From a bacterium OL-1 (lineage in GTDB: Bacteria > Actinomycetota > Coriobacteriia > Coriobacteriales > Atopobiaceae): a stretch of DNA of 64,000 bases. The notes beneath the pieces were generated by a model, which saw only the letters and a list, made by a program, of their open reading frames with translations, did no database searches and was not told the DNA's origin. The position numbers were made by a program, and so were the translations under genes. Shown one piece after another: positions 27,091-35,405 of the stretch. Every line of letters starts with the position of its first letter. Position 1 is the first letter of the stretch. The stretch spans positions 738,666 to 802,665 of the forward strand of contig LM994626.1 of NCBI GenBank assembly GCA_000752675.2, written 5' to 3'.

Positions 27091-27120
27091 TCCTCCGCCC
27101 TCCACTAAATGATTCATAAA

Positions 27121-27162
27121 GTTCAGATTTATGTTCATAAGTAAATTACTTATGTTCTGAAC
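27121..27162. promoter_or_regulatory. Nested operator repeats in the PTS/DeoR divergent region
   Basis: A perfect 9-bp inverted repeat CATAAGTAA-A-TTACTTATG (27136-27154) lies inside an outer pair GTTCAG...CTGAAC (27121-27126, 27157-27162). The same segment gives direct repeats TTATGTTC starting 21 bases apart (27129 and 27150). This AT-rich block is the best candidate binding site for the divergent DeoR regulator, 30 bases ahead of the transaldolase start. Confidence 0.75.
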
Positions 27163-27313
27163 TTCATTTACATGGAGGTAGTGTACACACATGGAGACTA
27201 TGTGGTCGATTTACCTTGTATGATTCTGTGAACGGCTAAATATCAACCGTAAGTGGCAAATTGTCCAACACATGTCGTGATGGGTGTTCTTATTTCGAAA
27301 TCGGAACTCTAAG

Positions 27314-28162
27314 ATGAACATACGCGTGCTTTCCGCAATATCGCGCACCGACTTTCGAAAGGGATGGCAGCAGGTGTCCTCCGAGGAATCGACTCCAGCA
27401 GATAGACAGTCGTTCATTCTTGAATGGCTGGACAGCAATCCAAGCATCGCAGTCTCTGACGTGCAGAAGAAGTTCGGGGTGTCTGACGTCACGGTTCGCC
27501 ACGACCTCGTTGCCCTTGAGTCCGCTGGAAAAGTGCGGCGCGTTCGCGGCGGAGCAGTCTCTCTCGCACGCACCATGCTCATGAGCTATCCGGAGGAACG
27601 GATCAACTTCAACGTCGCTGCCAAGGACCGCATTGCGCATGCAGCTGCAGAGATGGTCGAGGATGGGGACGTAATCATTGCCGACATCGGGACAACTGCG
27701 TACCAGTTCGTGCGTCATCTCGAGAGCAAGAAGGACATTACCATAATCACCGGGGACCTCTCGATTGCGCACTTTGCAAGCTTCAATCTTCCTGGAGCCG
27801 AGGTCATGCTCCTTGGGGGCAAGGTGCGCAAGGAGCACCTGTACCTGGCGGGTGCCATGACACTCGACGCAATGTCGAAGCTCTATGCCGACAAGGCGTT
27901 CCTGAGCTGCGACGGGTTCCACCAGGACCGCGGCTTCACGGTCGAGCACGACTTCAGTGTGACCATCAAACAGGCTTACATTGCAAACTCGCGTCAAAGC
28001 ATCATGATGCTTGACTCAAGCAAGCTCGGACGAACGAGTTTCTATCGCTTCTCAACTATGGAAGACTTCGACTGCGTCATCACGGACGCCGACCCCGACG
28101 GCTACCTTGCCCAGTCCGTGGAACGCACGAAGCACACCCCTCAGCTGGTAATTGCCAGCTAA
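27314..28162 (+). CDS. DeoR/GlpR-family transcriptional regulator
   Basis: Up to 282 residues: an N-terminal DeoR helix-turn-helix (ADRQSFILEWLDSNPSIAVSDVQKKFGVSD...VRRVRGG) and a C-terminal sugar-phosphate sensing domain (IIADIGTTAYQF; VMLLGGKVRKEHLYLAG). It is divergent from the PTS operon and probably represses it until the sugar phosphate appears. Start is uncertain: ATG 27314, or GTG 27374 which would give a family-typical 262 residues. Confidence 0.88.
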   Translation: MNIRVLSAISRTDFRKGWQQVSSEESTPADRQSFILEWLDSNPSIAVSDVQKKFGVSDVTVRHDLVALESAGKVRRVRGGAVSLARTMLMSYPEERINFNVAAKDRIAHAAAEMVEDGDVIIADIGTTAYQFVRHLESKKDITIITGDLSIAHFASFNLPGAEVMLLGGKVRKEHLYLAGAMTLDAMSKLYADKAFLSCDGFHQDRGFTVEHDFSVTIKQAYIANSRQSIMMLDSSKLGRTSFYRFSTMEDFDCVITDADPDGYLAQSVERTKHTPQLVIAS

Positions 28163-28178
28163 CAGATACGGGGAACAG

Positions 28179-28330
28179 CCGCAACAATGTGCCCCCCGAC
28201 GAGTGCGTGCCGCCGGAGGGCCTCATGTGTTGCAAATCGCATCAATGCGGCCTCTCCGGAGACAAAAAGTCGCCGGAGAGGCCCAAATGTTGCAGACTGC
28301 GCCAAATGGCGCCTTCCGGCGACGAGAAGC
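28179..28330. repeat. Family A repeat, copy 2 (full-length)
   Basis: Starts 17 bases after the DeoR stop. The first 90 bases match copy 1. Then GGCCTCTCCGG (28249-28259) pairs perfectly with CCGGAGAGGCC (28273-28283), followed by a second, diverged unit (GTTGCAGACTGCGCCAAATGGCGCCTTCCGGCGAC). The element is thus a tandem of two about 45-base units around a hairpin. Confidence 0.85.
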
Positions 28331-28356
28331 GCTGGCAGCAGCGCCCTCGGGCGCCC

Positions 28357-28728
28357 CTACCCCTTCGCCGGGATAATCTCAATCCACTGGCCCTCGGGGT
28401 CGGCGATGAAGTAGAGCCCCATTGCGTGGTTCTCGAACACGATGCAGCCCATCTCCTCGTGAAGGCGGTGGAAGGCGTCGTAGTCGTCCACCTCAAAGGC
28501 AATGTGGGTGTCGTCGCCGCCGTTGGCGTACGGCTCGGTGCGTCCGCGGTTCCACGTGAGCTCCAGCTGGAACGGCGAAGCGTCGCTCTCCATGAACGTG
28601 TTTGTCCAGGAGCCGTCGTCCGGGCCGGACTCCCTCACCACGTGGAAGCCAAGCGCCTTCTCGTAGAACGCAATAGTCTTCTCCTTGTCCAGAACATGCG
28701 TGCAGCGATGGACGAACTTTGCCTTCAT
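28357..28728 (-). CDS. gloA: Glyoxalase I-family protein (lactoylglutathione lyase-like)
   Basis: A 123-residue vicinal-oxygen-chelate protein. Candidate metal ligands lie in HRCTHVLD (His), FQLELTWN (Glu), DTHIAFEV (His) and GQWIEIIP (Glu), the order expected for bacterial glyoxalase I. AAGGAGG precedes the ATG. It would detoxify methylglyoxal using a thiol cofactor; the cofactor is not known for this organism. Confidence 0.88.
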   Translation of the reverse strand: MKAKFVHRCTHVLDKEKTIAFYEKALGFHVVRESGPDDGSWTNTFMESDASPFQLELTWNRGRTEPYANGGDDTHIAFEVDDYDAFHRLHEEMGCIVFENHAMGLYFIADPEGQWIEIIPAKG

Positions 28729-28876
28729 GGTGGCCTCCTTAGAAAAACGTGGACGCGAGCGCCTGCCCGCATCCGCTCGTGTTGCGTGCCCGAATCTCAG
28801 GATACCAGCGACAAGCGCCGCGCGGCCACTACCGCTTGGCGAGCATCTTGCTGAACGACGTGTCGGAATGGCGCGC

Positions 28877-30034
28877 TCACGTCACGTAGACAATCACGCT
28901 CAGCACGCCGGCGAGAGAAACAATCGACCACATGGCCGAGTAGCCCAGCCCCGTGATGAGCGAGCCTGCAATGCCTCCGCCTAGGCCGTAGCCAATGTCG
29001 TAGCCGCAGAGGAAGGTCGAGTTGGCCGAGCCGCGCGTCTTTTCGGTCGAGGCGTGCACGGCCATCGACTGAAGCGACGGCTCCAAGCCGCCAAAGGCGT
29101 AGCCGGCAAGCACCGCCGAGAGGATATAGGTCACGGCGTTGGGGACAAACGCCAGCAGCAGGAACGCAACGAGCATGGCCGCGTTGCACGAGTAGACGAA
29201 GAACGCCTCGCCGCGCTGGTCAACAAGCTTGCCCAGGGTAATGCGCACCAGAAGCAGCATCCCGGACATCACGAGGAAGTAGATGGATCCCGAGGGCAGC
29301 GAGCTCTCGGCCGCAAAGATTGCCACGAAGTTCTCAAGTGCACCAAAGGTGAACATGAAGACGAGCATGGTCACCGTAGCGGGCAGCGAGTCGCGGTTGA
29401 TGATGGTGCGCAGGTCGAGCTTCTTCTTGGGCACGTCAACCTTGGGCGCACGCACAAAGGCAAAGAGAACCAGGCCCAGGCCGGCGATAGCGGCGGCCGC
29501 AGCGTACAGCGCGTTGAAGCCAAAACCCTCCATGAGCGAGAGGCCCAGCGCCGGCGCGATGGCCGAGGCAAGCGCCGTCGCCATGCCAAAATAGCCCATG
29601 CCCTCGGCAAAGCGCGGGCGGCAGATGACGTCTGACGCCACGGTGGCCGTGGTTGAGTTGGAGAACGACAGGCCAACGCCGTGCAGCATGCGAACGGCAA
29701 TCGCCACAGAGAGCACGGGGACAAACACGTAGCCCAGAGGCGCAAGGCCCATGAGGACAAGGCCCGCAATGAGCGCCGCCCTTCGAACGCCGTTGTCGAG
29801 CCACCAGCCCACAAACGGCCTGATAATCACGGCGACAAACGAGAATGCCGCAGCGCAGATGCCCGCCACGGCCTCGGTGCCTCCAAGGCTCTGTATGTAG
29901 AACGGGAAGGTAGAGAGGCTCATGATGTGGTTTGTGAAGACGCACAGGTTCACCAGGATGATAAGAACCAGCTCGCGCGTCCACAGCTTGGGCTCGCCCT
30001 TGCCCTTGGCGGCAGCAGATGTTGCTTCAGTCAA
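28877..30034 (-). CDS. MFS transporter
   Basis: A 385-residue major facilitator with about 12 membrane helices; the cytoplasmic loop after helix 2 has RPFVGWWLDNGVRR, the usual MFS signature region. It probably exports a small molecule; substrate unknown. Translation starts at TTG 30034, with GGAGGG four bases upstream. The ribosome site itself lies in a short hairpin (see the leader). A truncated, closely similar gene is at 58684. Confidence 0.85.
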   Translation of the reverse strand: MTEATSAAAKGKGEPKLWTRELVLIILVNLCVFTNHIMSLSTFPFYIQSLGGTEAVAGICAAAFSFVAVIIRPFVGWWLDNGVRRAALIAGLVLMGLAPLGYVFVPVLSVAIAVRMLHGVGLSFSNSTTATVASDVICRPRFAEGMGYFGMATALASAIAPALGLSLMEGFGFNALYAAAAAIAGLGLVLFAFVRAPKVDVPKKKLDLRTIINRDSLPATVTMLVFMFTFGALENFVAIFAAESSLPSGSIYFLVMSGMLLLVRITLGKLVDQRGEAFFVYSCNAAMLVAFLLLAFVPNAVTYILSAVLAGYAFGGLEPSLQSMAVHASTEKTRGSANSTFLCGYDIGYGLGGGIAGSLITGLGYSAMWSIVSLAGVLSVIVYVT

Positions 30035-30037
30035 AAA

Positions 30038-30117
30038 ACCCTCCTAGACGGGTTGAAGTGACCGTCCAGCAGGAATCGATCGTGCGCAGCGCGCGGATAC
30101 GTCACGGCTGGACGGCG
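30038..30117 (-). promoter_or_regulatory. Structured leader of the MFS gene
   Basis: On the minus strand, GCCTCAGCC-like pairing is formed by CCGTCCAGC (30062-30070) with GCTGGACGG (30107-30115). Nearer the gene, AACCC and GGGTT enclose the ribosome site GGAGGG and run directly into six Ts and the TTG start, so the hairpin resembles an intrinsic terminator overlapping the initiation region. Suggests control by attenuation or by hiding the ribosome site. Confidence 0.45.
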
Positions 30118-30205
30118 TAGCCATCAATTGGACTTACGCCGTACGGCAGCTCATTGACGTAGTGCAGTATAGCCGAGAAGCGCAGACTCGGACGGGGCAC
30201 CAGCG

Positions 30206-31297
30206 TTAGCCCTGCCCCTCGGCCTGCCCCTGGGAGCGTTGCGGCTTGGGGACGTCGATGCTCCCCGCGCCGGGGGACCAGTACCCGAGCTTGATTCCGC
30301 GCTGGTAGACGGCGACTGCCTTGGCAAAGTAGCCACGCGCGTTAAGGTGGGTCCAGTCCGAGCGCAGCTGCTTCGAAATGCACCCCAGGCGCGCATCCGC
30401 CACGTCCTCTGGAGTTGGCGTGAGGCCCGAGATCTCGAGCCCGTGCTTGATGAGAAAGACGCGCATGTTGATGAAGTGGTCGCCAAAGGCCTCGCGAAGC
30501 GCCGTCTCCCAGCTGGTCTCGCGCGGCGCGTAGTCATCCGTGAAGGGGACCTGGCTTGTGTCACCAACGGAGGTGCCCGGGTCATCGGTGTCGCCCAAGA
30601 TGAGATAGTCGTCGCAGCCGGAACGGTCGATCATCGCGCGGTACTGGTCGATGAGGACCTGGTAGTCGCCATCCCAGCCGCCGTTGCTTCCTATCTCGAG
30701 CACGAGGATGTCGCCCGTGTGCTCCTCGCCCTCGTCAACGACCTCGGGGTCTATGTGCCTGATGGGTTGCTCGCCCTCGTCCGCGGGAGCGTCCTCGTCC
30801 GCGGGCGCGTCCGTATCCGAATCGTCGTTTTCGCCCTTGTCGTCAGAGTCACTGGTTGCGTCCGCGCCGTCGTTGTCGAGCGTTGCCCACGGGAGGGCTC
30901 CCTGCATGACGGCAATCTCCTCCGAGGTCGCCCCGGCAACACCAAAGTTGTACGTGTCGAGCCCCGTGAGTTGCGAGAGTACCTGAGGATATGACTGGTA
31001 GCTGGTGTCATACAGCTCGTCATCCGCTAGCGAGACAAGCGCCCCGGGGTCATCGTCGGCACCCACGCCCTGGGTCATGCTGTCGCCCCAGCAGACAATC
31101 TCGCGCGTGTCATCGTCGCTGGTGCCGGGGTAGAAGCGCCAGTCGAAGTCGTCCACGTACGAGACGTCCCCCTCAGCCTGCTGGGTACTCTCCTCGTCCG
31201 CATCTACCTGGGAGGCATCGCTCGTGGAGCTCTGTTCGCAGCCAGCAAGAGACGCCGCCAGCACAATGGCGGCAATCGCAACACCAAGCCTTCTCAC
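30206..31297 (-). CDS. SGNH-hydrolase-like lipoprotein with acidic insert
   Basis: A 363-residue exported lipoprotein (lipobox LAASLAGC). SGNH/GDSL blocks appear in order: CWGDSMTQG (Ser), FGVAGATSEE (Gly), LEIGSNGGWDG (Asn) and SDWTHLNARGY (Asp-x-x-His), so it is probably a catalytically active esterase or deacetylase acting on cell-surface glycan. An Asp/Glu/Ala-rich insert of about 60 residues separates blocks II and III. The preceding intergenic stretch carries no recognisable partner. Confidence 0.85.
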   Translation of the reverse strand: MRRLGVAIAAIVLAASLAGCEQSSTSDASQVDADEESTQQAEGDVSYVDDFDWRFYPGTSDDDTREIVCWGDSMTQGVGADDDPGALVSLADDELYDTSYQSYPQVLSQLTGLDTYNFGVAGATSEEIAVMQGALPWATLDNDGADATSDSDDKGENDDSDTDAPADEDAPADEGEQPIRHIDPEVVDEGEEHTGDILVLEIGSNGGWDGDYQVLIDQYRAMIDRSGCDDYLILGDTDDPGTSVGDTSQVPFTDDYAPRETSWETALREAFGDHFINMRVFLIKHGLEISGLTPTPEDVADARLGCISKQLRSDWTHLNARGYFAKAVAVYQRGIKLGYWSPGAGSIDVPKPQRSQGQAEGQG

Positions 31298-31425
31298 AAG
31301 CGCACCTCCCCTTCGCGCGCATTCTCTCCAACACCCAGAAGGATAGTCGCGTGAAAGGGAGGCGTAATGAAATCACACGGTACGTACCCGTAGCCAAAAA
31401 CGCCTGTCACGGGCGCCAACCGCAG

Positions 31426-31995
31426 CTACATCTCGCTGCCAGGCTCGGCTTGCAGCGACGCTGCGTCCGCGTTCTTCTCGGCCTTGGACTCACCCACGTG
31501 CGAGAAGCACTTGGCAAACACCAGGCGCGAGGTGGGGCCAGCCGCAAAGAGGTTCCACAGGAGCGCCATCGGGAAGTTCTTGATGAGCGTCCCCACCCAG
31601 ATGGCGGGGAGCTGCGCCACGGGCATGCCCGCAAGAATCACGTTGAAGAGGATGCTTGCAACCAGGCTCATCGTGGGGCACATGATGAGGACGGTGCAGC
31701 ACGAGCGAACGGTGCCCTGGATAAAAGCACTGTCGCGCTTGGGGTCGGTGAGGCGTGCCGCCAGCGCCGCGCCGCCGCGCGTGCCCCACAGGTTCGAGAA
31801 CAAGAACACGAAAAGCCACATGTACGAGGCCTCGACCAGAGCGCTAGGGAACACGTCGTTGGTCATGTTGGAGAAGCCTCCGGGCATGGTAGGGACGCCC
31901 ATCTTCCAGGCCACGTTGTAGACCTCCATCCCGTAGGCCATGGTGATGGACATGAGAATCCCAAAGATGACTCCCTGTGCCTTGTTCTTAGGCAT
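31426..31995 (-). CDS. DUF2798 membrane protein
   Basis: A 189-residue protein with four predicted membrane helices and an N-terminus (MPKNKAQGVIFGILMSITMAYGM) that closely resembles the protein at 42934. Function unknown. It is preceded by a leader that ends in an intrinsic terminator, so expression is probably controlled by read-through. Confidence 0.8.
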   Translation of the reverse strand: MPKNKAQGVIFGILMSITMAYGMEVYNVAWKMGVPTMPGGFSNMTNDVFPSALVEASYMWLFVFLFSNLWGTRGGAALAARLTDPKRDSAFIQGTVRSCCTVLIMCPTMSLVASILFNVILAGMPVAQLPAIWVGTLIKNFPMALLWNLFAAGPTSRLVFAKCFSHVGESKAEKNADAASLQAEPGSEM

Positions 31996-32040
31996 GCCTT
32001 GCTCCTCTCCGCCGCGCTTGCCCTGGGGTTCGCGTCACAC

Positions 32041-32162
32041 AAAAAAGGCGTGCGGCCGCCCACCGAGGGCAACCGCACGCTTTGCTGACTACACCTTTTC
32101 GCCGCGGAGGATGGCATTGTCGGGCATCCGGCTCGCGACGGCTTTGCGCTACACGCAGGAAA
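32041..32162 (-). ncRNA. Structured 5' leader with intrinsic terminator (riboswitch-like)
   Basis: On the minus strand, GCGTGCGG and CCGCACGC (in 32047-32080) form an 8-bp stem with a 17-base loop followed by six Ts, 46 bases upstream of the DUF2798 start. Upstream lies a G+C-rich stretch with GCGCAAAGCC and the pairing GGATG/CATCC. A weak promoter (TTGTCG and TATGGT) is placed so the RNA begins near 32162. The layout aptamer plus terminator fits an attenuator or riboswitch, but I cannot match it to a known class. Confidence 0.5.
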
Positions 32163-32300
32163 GACCATAGCACGCACGCGACGCGGCGCGACAAAATCAA
32201 CATGTGGCGAGAGGGGCGACGATAAGGCCCGTCGCCTGCGCCGGCAGCATACGGCCGCGCAAGTCGCCGGAAGCACGCTTTCCGCAGCAAAACCCTTAAA

Positions 32301-32400
32301 AACAGCCCCTCCGGAGACGAATTGTCACCGGAGGAGCCAAGTTGGATGCAATTCTCGCCAAAAGGGGGCTTCCGGCAACTTTGCTTCCGGCAACAACCAC
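32301..32400. repeat. Family A repeat, copy 3 (diverged)
   Basis: CCTCCGG-CCGGAGG hairpin (32307-32333) followed by GGATGCAATTCTCGCCAAAAGGGGGCTTCCGGCAAC aligned to the second unit of copy 2 in the same orientation. It fills the space downstream of map; a shorter related string CTTCCGGCAAC follows. Confidence 0.7.
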
Positions 32401-32415
32401 CGGGCAGCTTGCCCC

Positions 32416-33300
32416 CTACCAGGACAGCAGCTCGTAGCCGTCCTCGGTGACCACCAGCTGGACTTCCCACTGCGCGGAGTCCGAGCCGTCTGCCGTCCGC
32501 ACAATCCACCCGTTGTCTTTGTCGGTCGTGATGTCGGGCGCGCCGGCGTTGACCATGGGCTCGATGGTAAAGCACATGCCAGGCACCAAGATGGGACCGG
32601 TGCCCTTCTCGGAGACAAAGCTCACAAACGGGTCCTCGTGGAACTCGCGGCCAATGCCGTGGCCGCCGTACTCCTCGACCACCGTGAAGCCGGCCTCACG
32701 GCACGGCTCGTTCACTGCCGCGCCCACGTCGCCCAGGTGGCCCCAGGGGCGCACGGCGGCAAGGCCCGCCTCCACGGACTTCTTGCACGTCTCTACCAGA
32801 CGGCGGCGCTCGTCAGAGACCTCGCCAATGCAGTACATGCGGCTGGAATCCGAGAAGTACCCGCCCTTGATGGTGGACATATCGACGTTGATGATGTCGC
32901 CATCCTGAAGGACGTCCTTCTCGTTGGGGAAGCCGTGGCAGATGACGTCGTTGATCGAGGTGCACACGCTATAGGGGTAGCCCTCAAAGTTGAGGTCGGC
33001 CGAAACCGCGTCGTGCGCCGAGAGATACTCCTCGACCCAGCGGTTGATGTCCATGGTCGAGACACTCGCGGCAATGTGCTCGCCAACGTAGTCGAGGACG
33101 CCCATGTTGACGGCGGCCGACGCCTTGATGCCCTCGATGTCTGCGGCGGTCTTGAGGAGCGAGCGGGGCAGGACCTCCTCGCCGTCGAGGTACAGGCGCT
33201 CCATGCGCTCGTCCGCAGGGCCGTGGCACTTCTTGTACTTGCGACCGCTCCCGCACCAGCAGGGGTCGTTGCGCCCGGGAACTGGCAGCTTGTCGAACAT
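32416..33300 (-). CDS. map: Methionine aminopeptidase with N-terminal SEC-C zinc motif
   Basis: A 294-residue type I methionine aminopeptidase that trims initiator methionine from new proteins. The N-terminal SEC-C motif RNDPCWCGSGRKYKKCHG binds zinc and may help ribosome association. Catalytic metal ligands are in NVDMSTIKGGYFSDSSR, HGIGREFHEDP and TIEPMV. The usual SAQFEHT near the end reads SAQWEVQ, so one conserved H-T pair is replaced. Monocistronic. Confidence 0.93.
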   Translation of the reverse strand: MFDKLPVPGRNDPCWCGSGRKYKKCHGPADERMERLYLDGEEVLPRSLLKTAADIEGIKASAAVNMGVLDYVGEHIAASVSTMDINRWVEEYLSAHDAVSADLNFEGYPYSVCTSINDVICHGFPNEKDVLQDGDIINVDMSTIKGGYFSDSSRMYCIGEVSDERRRLVETCKKSVEAGLAAVRPWGHLGDVGAAVNEPCREAGFTVVEEYGGHGIGREFHEDPFVSFVSEKGTGPILVPGMCFTIEPMVNAGAPDITTDKDNGWIVRTADGSDSAQWEVQLVVTEDGYELLSW

Positions 33301-33641
33301 GGCGATTCTCCCATCGGGTCGAGTTTGGTTAACGTTTCAACGATACCCTCGCGGGACGCCTGCCGACGCCGGGATTGCAAGTTAGACGAATCTAATCACA
33401 CCGTTTCGTGAATGGATGTCGGGGCCGCCAAGGCGCCCGACACGCGGCTGATGAAAAAACTCAGTCATAACGTCGTAATCCATTCTGCCCTGCCCAATCG
33501 GGGACATTCGCGTTGGTTGGTAGCGACATGACCTCACGAGCAGCGTCGGAAAGAAGCGGACGCAAGTTTGTAAGCACTCGGAGAGCATTGTAAAGTATAT
33601 ATACCTGACTTTAGGTTCATATCTATCTCGGGAGGCACCGC
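33301..33641. other. Intergenic region with the MerR autoregulatory site
   Basis: No gene is supported. The 3' end holds AT-rich promoter-like sequence (TTGTAA at 33588, TATATA at 33596) and the operator ACCTGACTTTAGGT at 33603-33616, whose exact complement occurs at 44277-44290. The rest shows nothing recognisable. Confidence 0.55.
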
Positions 33642-34094
33642 ATGTACACCATAGGCCAGGTGTCGCAGATGTTCGACCTGCCTGTATCGACGCTGCGCTA
33701 CTACGACAAGATGGGGCTTCTCCCGGGGCTGGCACGCACGTCGGGTACCCGCCGCTTCGACGAGGAACAGCTGGAAGCGCTGCGCGTAATCGAGTGTCTC
33801 AAGCGCTCCGGGCTGGAGATTCGCGACATCAAGAAGTTCATGGACTGGTGCCAGGAGGGGCCAAGCACGTACGCCGACCGGCTGGAGCTCTTCCGCAAGC
33901 AGAGGTGCGAGGTGGACGAGAAGGTCGCTGAGCTGGAGCGCACGCGCGCAATGCTCAGCTGGAAGTGCTGGTACTACGGCAAGGCCTGCGAGCAGGGCAA
34001 CGAAGACTTTGCGGCCAACCTGCCCGAGGGGCTCCCCGAGGATGGCCGCCGCCTCTGGGACGCTGCGCACAGTGAGGCGGACAAGACGGCATAG
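33642..34094 (+). CDS. MerR-family transcriptional regulator
   Basis: A 150-residue regulator: winged helix-turn-helix (MYTIGQVSQMFDLPVSTLRYYDKMGLLPG), dimerisation helix and a C-terminal part with two cysteines (WKCWYYGKAC). GGGAGG precedes the ATG. This matches the NmlR/AdhR-like group responding to reactive electrophiles. The shared operator makes the hydrolase gene at 44349 a likely target in trans. Confidence 0.9.
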   Translation: MYTIGQVSQMFDLPVSTLRYYDKMGLLPGLARTSGTRRFDEEQLEALRVIECLKRSGLEIRDIKKFMDWCQEGPSTYADRLELFRKQRCEVDEKVAELERTRAMLSWKCWYYGKACEQGNEDFAANLPEGLPEDGRRLWDAAHSEADKTA

Positions 34095-34118
34095 CGGCAA
34101 CGTGATGACAGCTCTGCT

Positions 34119-34223
34119 GCAGATTCCGATTGGTTACGGCCTCCTAACCGATCGAAATCTGCAAGATCGCTGCCAACTTGCAAATTCCGATCGGTTACGT
34201 ACGCTTAACCAATCGGAATCTGC
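34119..34223. repeat. Tandem pair of GCAGATTCCGATTGGTTA palindromes (family E)
   Basis: Two hairpins of the same sequence family: arms 34119-34136/34145-34162 and 34180-34197/34206-34223, each 18 bases with two mismatches and an 8-base loop, 61 bases apart. They lie between the MerR gene and yhbY, both on the + strand. Confidence 0.85.
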
Positions 34224-34346
34224 AGGTAGCGAGAAGGTCGCCCAGCAAGCACCCGCAGCCGTCCGCGCGTGGTAACCTGCCATACCGTTATCAAAAGCGA
34301 GAAGCCCGCGCGCTTCGAAGCACCGCGCTTCCACATAGGAGGAACC

Positions 34347-34646
34347 ATGGAACTCACCGGCCGTCAGATTCGCCAGCTCCGCAGCATGGCCAACCGACTC
34401 GAGGCGACCATCGGCGTTGGCAAGGCCGGCATCACGGATGCCGTCGTGCGCCAGACCGACTCGGCACTCGAGGCAAACGAGCTCGTCAAGTGCTCGGTCC
34501 AGGGCACCTCGGGCATGGACACCCGCGAGGCAGCCATTGCGCTCGCGCGCCCCACGCACGCCGAGGTCGTCCAGGTGATCGGCCACAAGTTCGTGCTCTA
34601 CCGCACGTCTCAGCGCGAGGATATCGAGCACATCCAGCTGGTGTAG
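34347..34646 (+). CDS. yhbY: YhbY-family RNA-binding protein (CRM domain)
   Basis: A 99-residue CRM-domain protein (MELTGRQIRQLRSMANRLEATIGVGKAGIT) that associates with 50S ribosome precursors. The GVGKAGIT loop corresponds to the RNA-binding GxxG motif. AGGAGG precedes the ATG at 34347. Monocistronic. Confidence 0.9.
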   Translation: MELTGRQIRQLRSMANRLEATIGVGKAGITDAVVRQTDSALEANELVKCSVQGTSGMDTREAAIALARPTHAEVVQVIGHKFVLYRTSQREDIEHIQLV

Positions 34647-34761
34647 AGACAGAATCTGCGCTCTGGGGGCCGCTCACCAACGAGAAGTGTGACAAAACGC
34701 GACGACCTTTCGTCGCATATGCGACAACTATTGCGTCGCATATGCGACGGTCTTCTCGTTG

Positions 34762-35295
34762 CTACATCGTGTACGCAGCAACAACCTCGCCGTAGTAGGC
34801 AATGTGCATGTCGCGATTTGCATCGCAATTGGTGCTGGGCACGTCCTGCGGATAGAAACGGTCAAGGATGCCCGCCGGCAGGGCGTTGCGGTCCTGGGGC
34901 TGACGGTACACCACGCGGCACTCAAGGGTCATGGCGGCCTCAGCGATTGCTGGCACGGAGACAACCTGGGACTTCACCGTGTGCAGCCCCAGCTCGGCAA
35001 TCTTGTCGATATCGCGGCCGGTGACGCTACCCGCGCGACCCAAAATCTTGCGGTCGAACCCCTCCCCCGGGATTCCAATGGTGAACTCGCCCGTCTCGTC
35101 CAGCAGCGTGCGGGTGAAGCGACCCTCGCGCACAAAGGTCACGAACACCGGACGCGCCCACTCAACGCCCAGCATTCCCCACGAGATGGTCATGGTGTTG
35201 GCCTTCCCGTTTGCCGCGCTGGTGAGCAGCACGCCCTTGTTGACGGCAGGTAGAATCTCGCCCGCGTGCTCGAGCACGTCGATCTTCTCGCCCAT
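34762..35295 (-). CDS. Flavin reductase-like FMN-binding protein
   Basis: A 177-residue protein of the flavin-reductase-like domain family, with TMTISWGMLGVEWARPVFVTFVR (flavin-binding region) near residue 35 and GIPGEGFDRKILGRAGS. It probably uses NAD(P)H to reduce flavin or a small compound in the cytoplasm. ATG at 35295 has GGGGTGA upstream; the frame is open to 35343. Confidence 0.82.
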   Translation of the reverse strand: MGEKIDVLEHAGEILPAVNKGVLLTSAANGKANTMTISWGMLGVEWARPVFVTFVREGRFTRTLLDETGEFTIGIPGEGFDRKILGRAGSVTGRDIDKIAELGLHTVKSQVVSVPAIAEAAMTLECRVVYRQPQDRNALPAGILDRFYPQDVPSTNCDANRDMHIAYYGEVVAAYTM

Positions 35296-35405
35296 GCAAT
35301 CACCCCACTTCCAAAGGCCCCACGCCAGGGCGCCTGGAGACAACTCGAAACTGTCACAGTTGTACCCAGGCGCTTAGGAAATTGCTTCTCGGGCGTCATC
35401 GGCAC

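Noticed and set aside
32041-32162. c-di-GMP-I riboswitch because of GCGCAAAGCC
   Set aside because: Only this short string resembles the class; the other conserved blocks are missing.
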